DNA of 6,371 bases from an uncultured Arenimonas sp. (lineage in GTDB: Bacteria > Pseudomonadota > Gammaproteobacteria > Xanthomonadales > Xanthomonadaceae): positions 1 to 6,371 of the forward strand of contig CAMPHE010000109.1 of assembly GCA_946885815.1 (NCBI GenBank), read 5' to 3'. The notes under the pieces are model-generated. The model was not told where the DNA came from. It was given only the letters and a program-made list of their open reading frames with translations, and searched no databases. Positions 5,557 through 6,371 of this stretch are shown in pieces. Both the position numbers and the translations under genes were made by a program. Positions within the stretch are counted from its first letter, which is position 1; each line of letters starts with the position of its first letter.

Positions 5557-6371
5557 GCGTCGGCCTCGACGCGGTTGCGGCCGGTCTTCTTCGCGCGGTA
5601 GAGCGCGGCGTCGGCGCGCGCCAGCAGCGTCGCGGCGGTGTCGTCCTCGCGGCAAACGGCGACGCCGAAGCTGGCCGTCAGTTCGCCGATCGTCGGGAAG
5701 CGGTGCGCGGCGATGGTCTCGCGCATCTTCTCCGCCAGCGCGCGGCAGCCTTCCAGCGCGGAATGCCGGCTGACGATGACGAACTCCTCGCCGCCGAAGC
5801 GCGCCAGCGCGTCGGCCTCGCGGGTGTTCTCCTTCAGCAGGCGGGCGAATTCGACCAGCACCACATCGCCGACCGCGTGGCCGTACGTGTCGTTGACGTG
5901 CTTGAAGCGGTCGAGGTCGGCCATGATCACCGAGAAGCCGCTGCCGTAGCGCCGGCGCCGCACCACCTCGTCCTCGAGGATCTGGTCGAGCTTGCGGCGG
6001 TTGTACAGGCCGGTGAGCCGGTCGGTGCCGGCCAGCACTTCCAGCTCGCGGTTCTTCTCGACCAGTTCCTGCGTACGCTCGGCGACGATGCTTTCCAGCT
6101 TCGCGTTCATCTGCCGCAGCACTTCGTTCTGCCGCACGAGGTCGCGTTCCTGCGTGTACGCGCGGATCGCCGAGCGCACCGTGAGCACGATGTCCTCGTT
6201 GAGGAAGGGCTTTTCCAGGAAGCGGTAGAGATTGGCGTCGTTGATCGCGCGCTTGACGCCGGTCAGGTCGCTCTGGCCGGTCAGCAGGATCTTGATCGTG
6301 TTCGGGCTGAGCTCGTGCAGCCGCACCAGCAGCTCGTCGCCGCGCAGGCCGGGCATCATGAAGTCGGAGAT
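5553..6371 (-). CDS. Response regulator with GGDEF diguanylate cyclase output (5' end outside window)
   Basis: Predicted PleD/WspR-like enzyme that makes cyclic di-GMP from two GTP when its receiver domain is phosphorylated. 272 codons are visible and the N-terminus is cut by the window edge. The visible part opens inside the receiver with ISDFMMPG, where D3 (6363-6365) is the likely phospho-acceptor, followed by T31 (LLTGQ) and K54 (FLEKPF). Residues ~72-112 form a charged heptad-like linker, probably a coiled coil that dimerises the cyclase. The GGDEF domain (~113-268) has TDRLTGLYNRR, the metal-binding region ADLDRFKHVND (D152) and the active-site loop GGEEF (193-197). An inhibitory-site RxxD (R184-D187) lies exactly five residues before the loop, so product inhibition is expected. 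All key residues seen are intact, so the enzyme should be active. Its stop overlaps the kinase start by 4 bases, so the downstream kinase is the likely phosphodonor. The domain calls are secure; the partner is inferred. Confidence 0.96.
   Translation of the reverse strand: MSDFMMPGLRGDELLVRLHELSPNTIKILLTGQSDLTGVKRAINDANLYRFLEKPFLNEDIVLTVRSAIRAYTQERDLVRQNEVLRQMNAKLESIVAERTQELVEKNRELEVLAGTDRLTGLYNRRKLDQILEDEVVRRRRYGSGFSVIMADLDRFKHVNDTYGHAVGDVVLVEFARLLKENTREADALARFGGEEFVIVSRHSALEGCRALAEKMRETIAAHRFPTIGELTASFGVAVCREDDTAATLLARADAALYRAKKTGRNRVEADA
5564..5567 (-). promoter_or_regulatory. Ribosome binding site deciding the GTG start of the histidine kinase
   Basis: GAGG on the minus strand lies seven bases before the GTG at 5556, inside the final codons of the GGDEF gene. 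It supports GTG 5556 over an upstream ATG at 5655 and implies translational coupling to the cyclase. Confidence 0.7.

Noticed and set aside
3511..5601. A long plus-strand open frame (~696 codons) opposite the histidine kinase
   Set aside because: It is the antisense shadow of a GC-rich gene: its composition is His/Arg/Gly/Val-rich, it has no recognisable domain, and the opposite strand has complete GAF and kinase motifs.
5557..5655. 33-codon N-terminal extension of the histidine kinase from an upstream ATG
   Set aside because: The extension is an Arg-rich overlap with the end of the GGDEF gene. The GTG at 5556 has a ribosome binding site and the usual 4-base overlap.

Overview
The window is GC-rich (roughly 68-70% by eye) and carries only minus-strand genes. 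They are read here from the right edge to the left edge. Codon use is strongly GC-ending. The gene content is soluble two-component signalling, a TonB-dependent outer-membrane receptor and a periplasmic YfiR-family protein. This suggests a high-GC Gram-negative proteobacterium, probably beta or gamma; that placement is inference, since there is no rRNA or marker gene here.

Right half (3086-6371), a two-component cluster. First comes a response regulator with a GGDEF diguanylate cyclase output domain, whose N-terminus lies beyond the window edge. It is followed by a soluble histidine kinase with two GAF domains and then a single-domain CheY-like receiver. Each neighbouring pair overlaps by 4 bases (GTGA at 5553-5556, ATGA at 3508-3511), so the three are almost certainly one translationally coupled operon. 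The kinase has about 100 extra residues between its phospho-histidine helix and the second dimerisation helix.

Left half (1-3019), after a 66-base gap. A 633-residue TonB-dependent receptor is followed, with a probable 4-base overlap, by a secreted YfiR/DUF4154 protein. With no gap at all comes the start of an inner-membrane protein with one N-terminal membrane helix and a CHASE8-like periplasmic domain. In Pseudomonas, YfiR is the periplasmic repressor of the CHASE8-HAMP-GGDEF cyclase YfiN, and the outer-membrane partner is the lipoprotein YfiB. Here a TonB receptor holds the outer-membrane place. The cytoplasmic output domain of the third gene is not in the window.

Overall the locus looks like a c-di-GMP signalling island with a cytoplasmic GAF-sensing branch (kinase, receiver, receiver-GGDEF) and an envelope branch (receptor, YfiR-like protein, CHASE8 sensor). 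Linking the two branches is inference from adjacency. The last ~104 bases at the left edge do not continue the CHASE8 gene convincingly: wobble-position GC moves to another frame, which points to a frameshift, a rearrangement or an assembly junction. I saw no RNA genes, CRISPR array, insertion sequence or convincing terminator.
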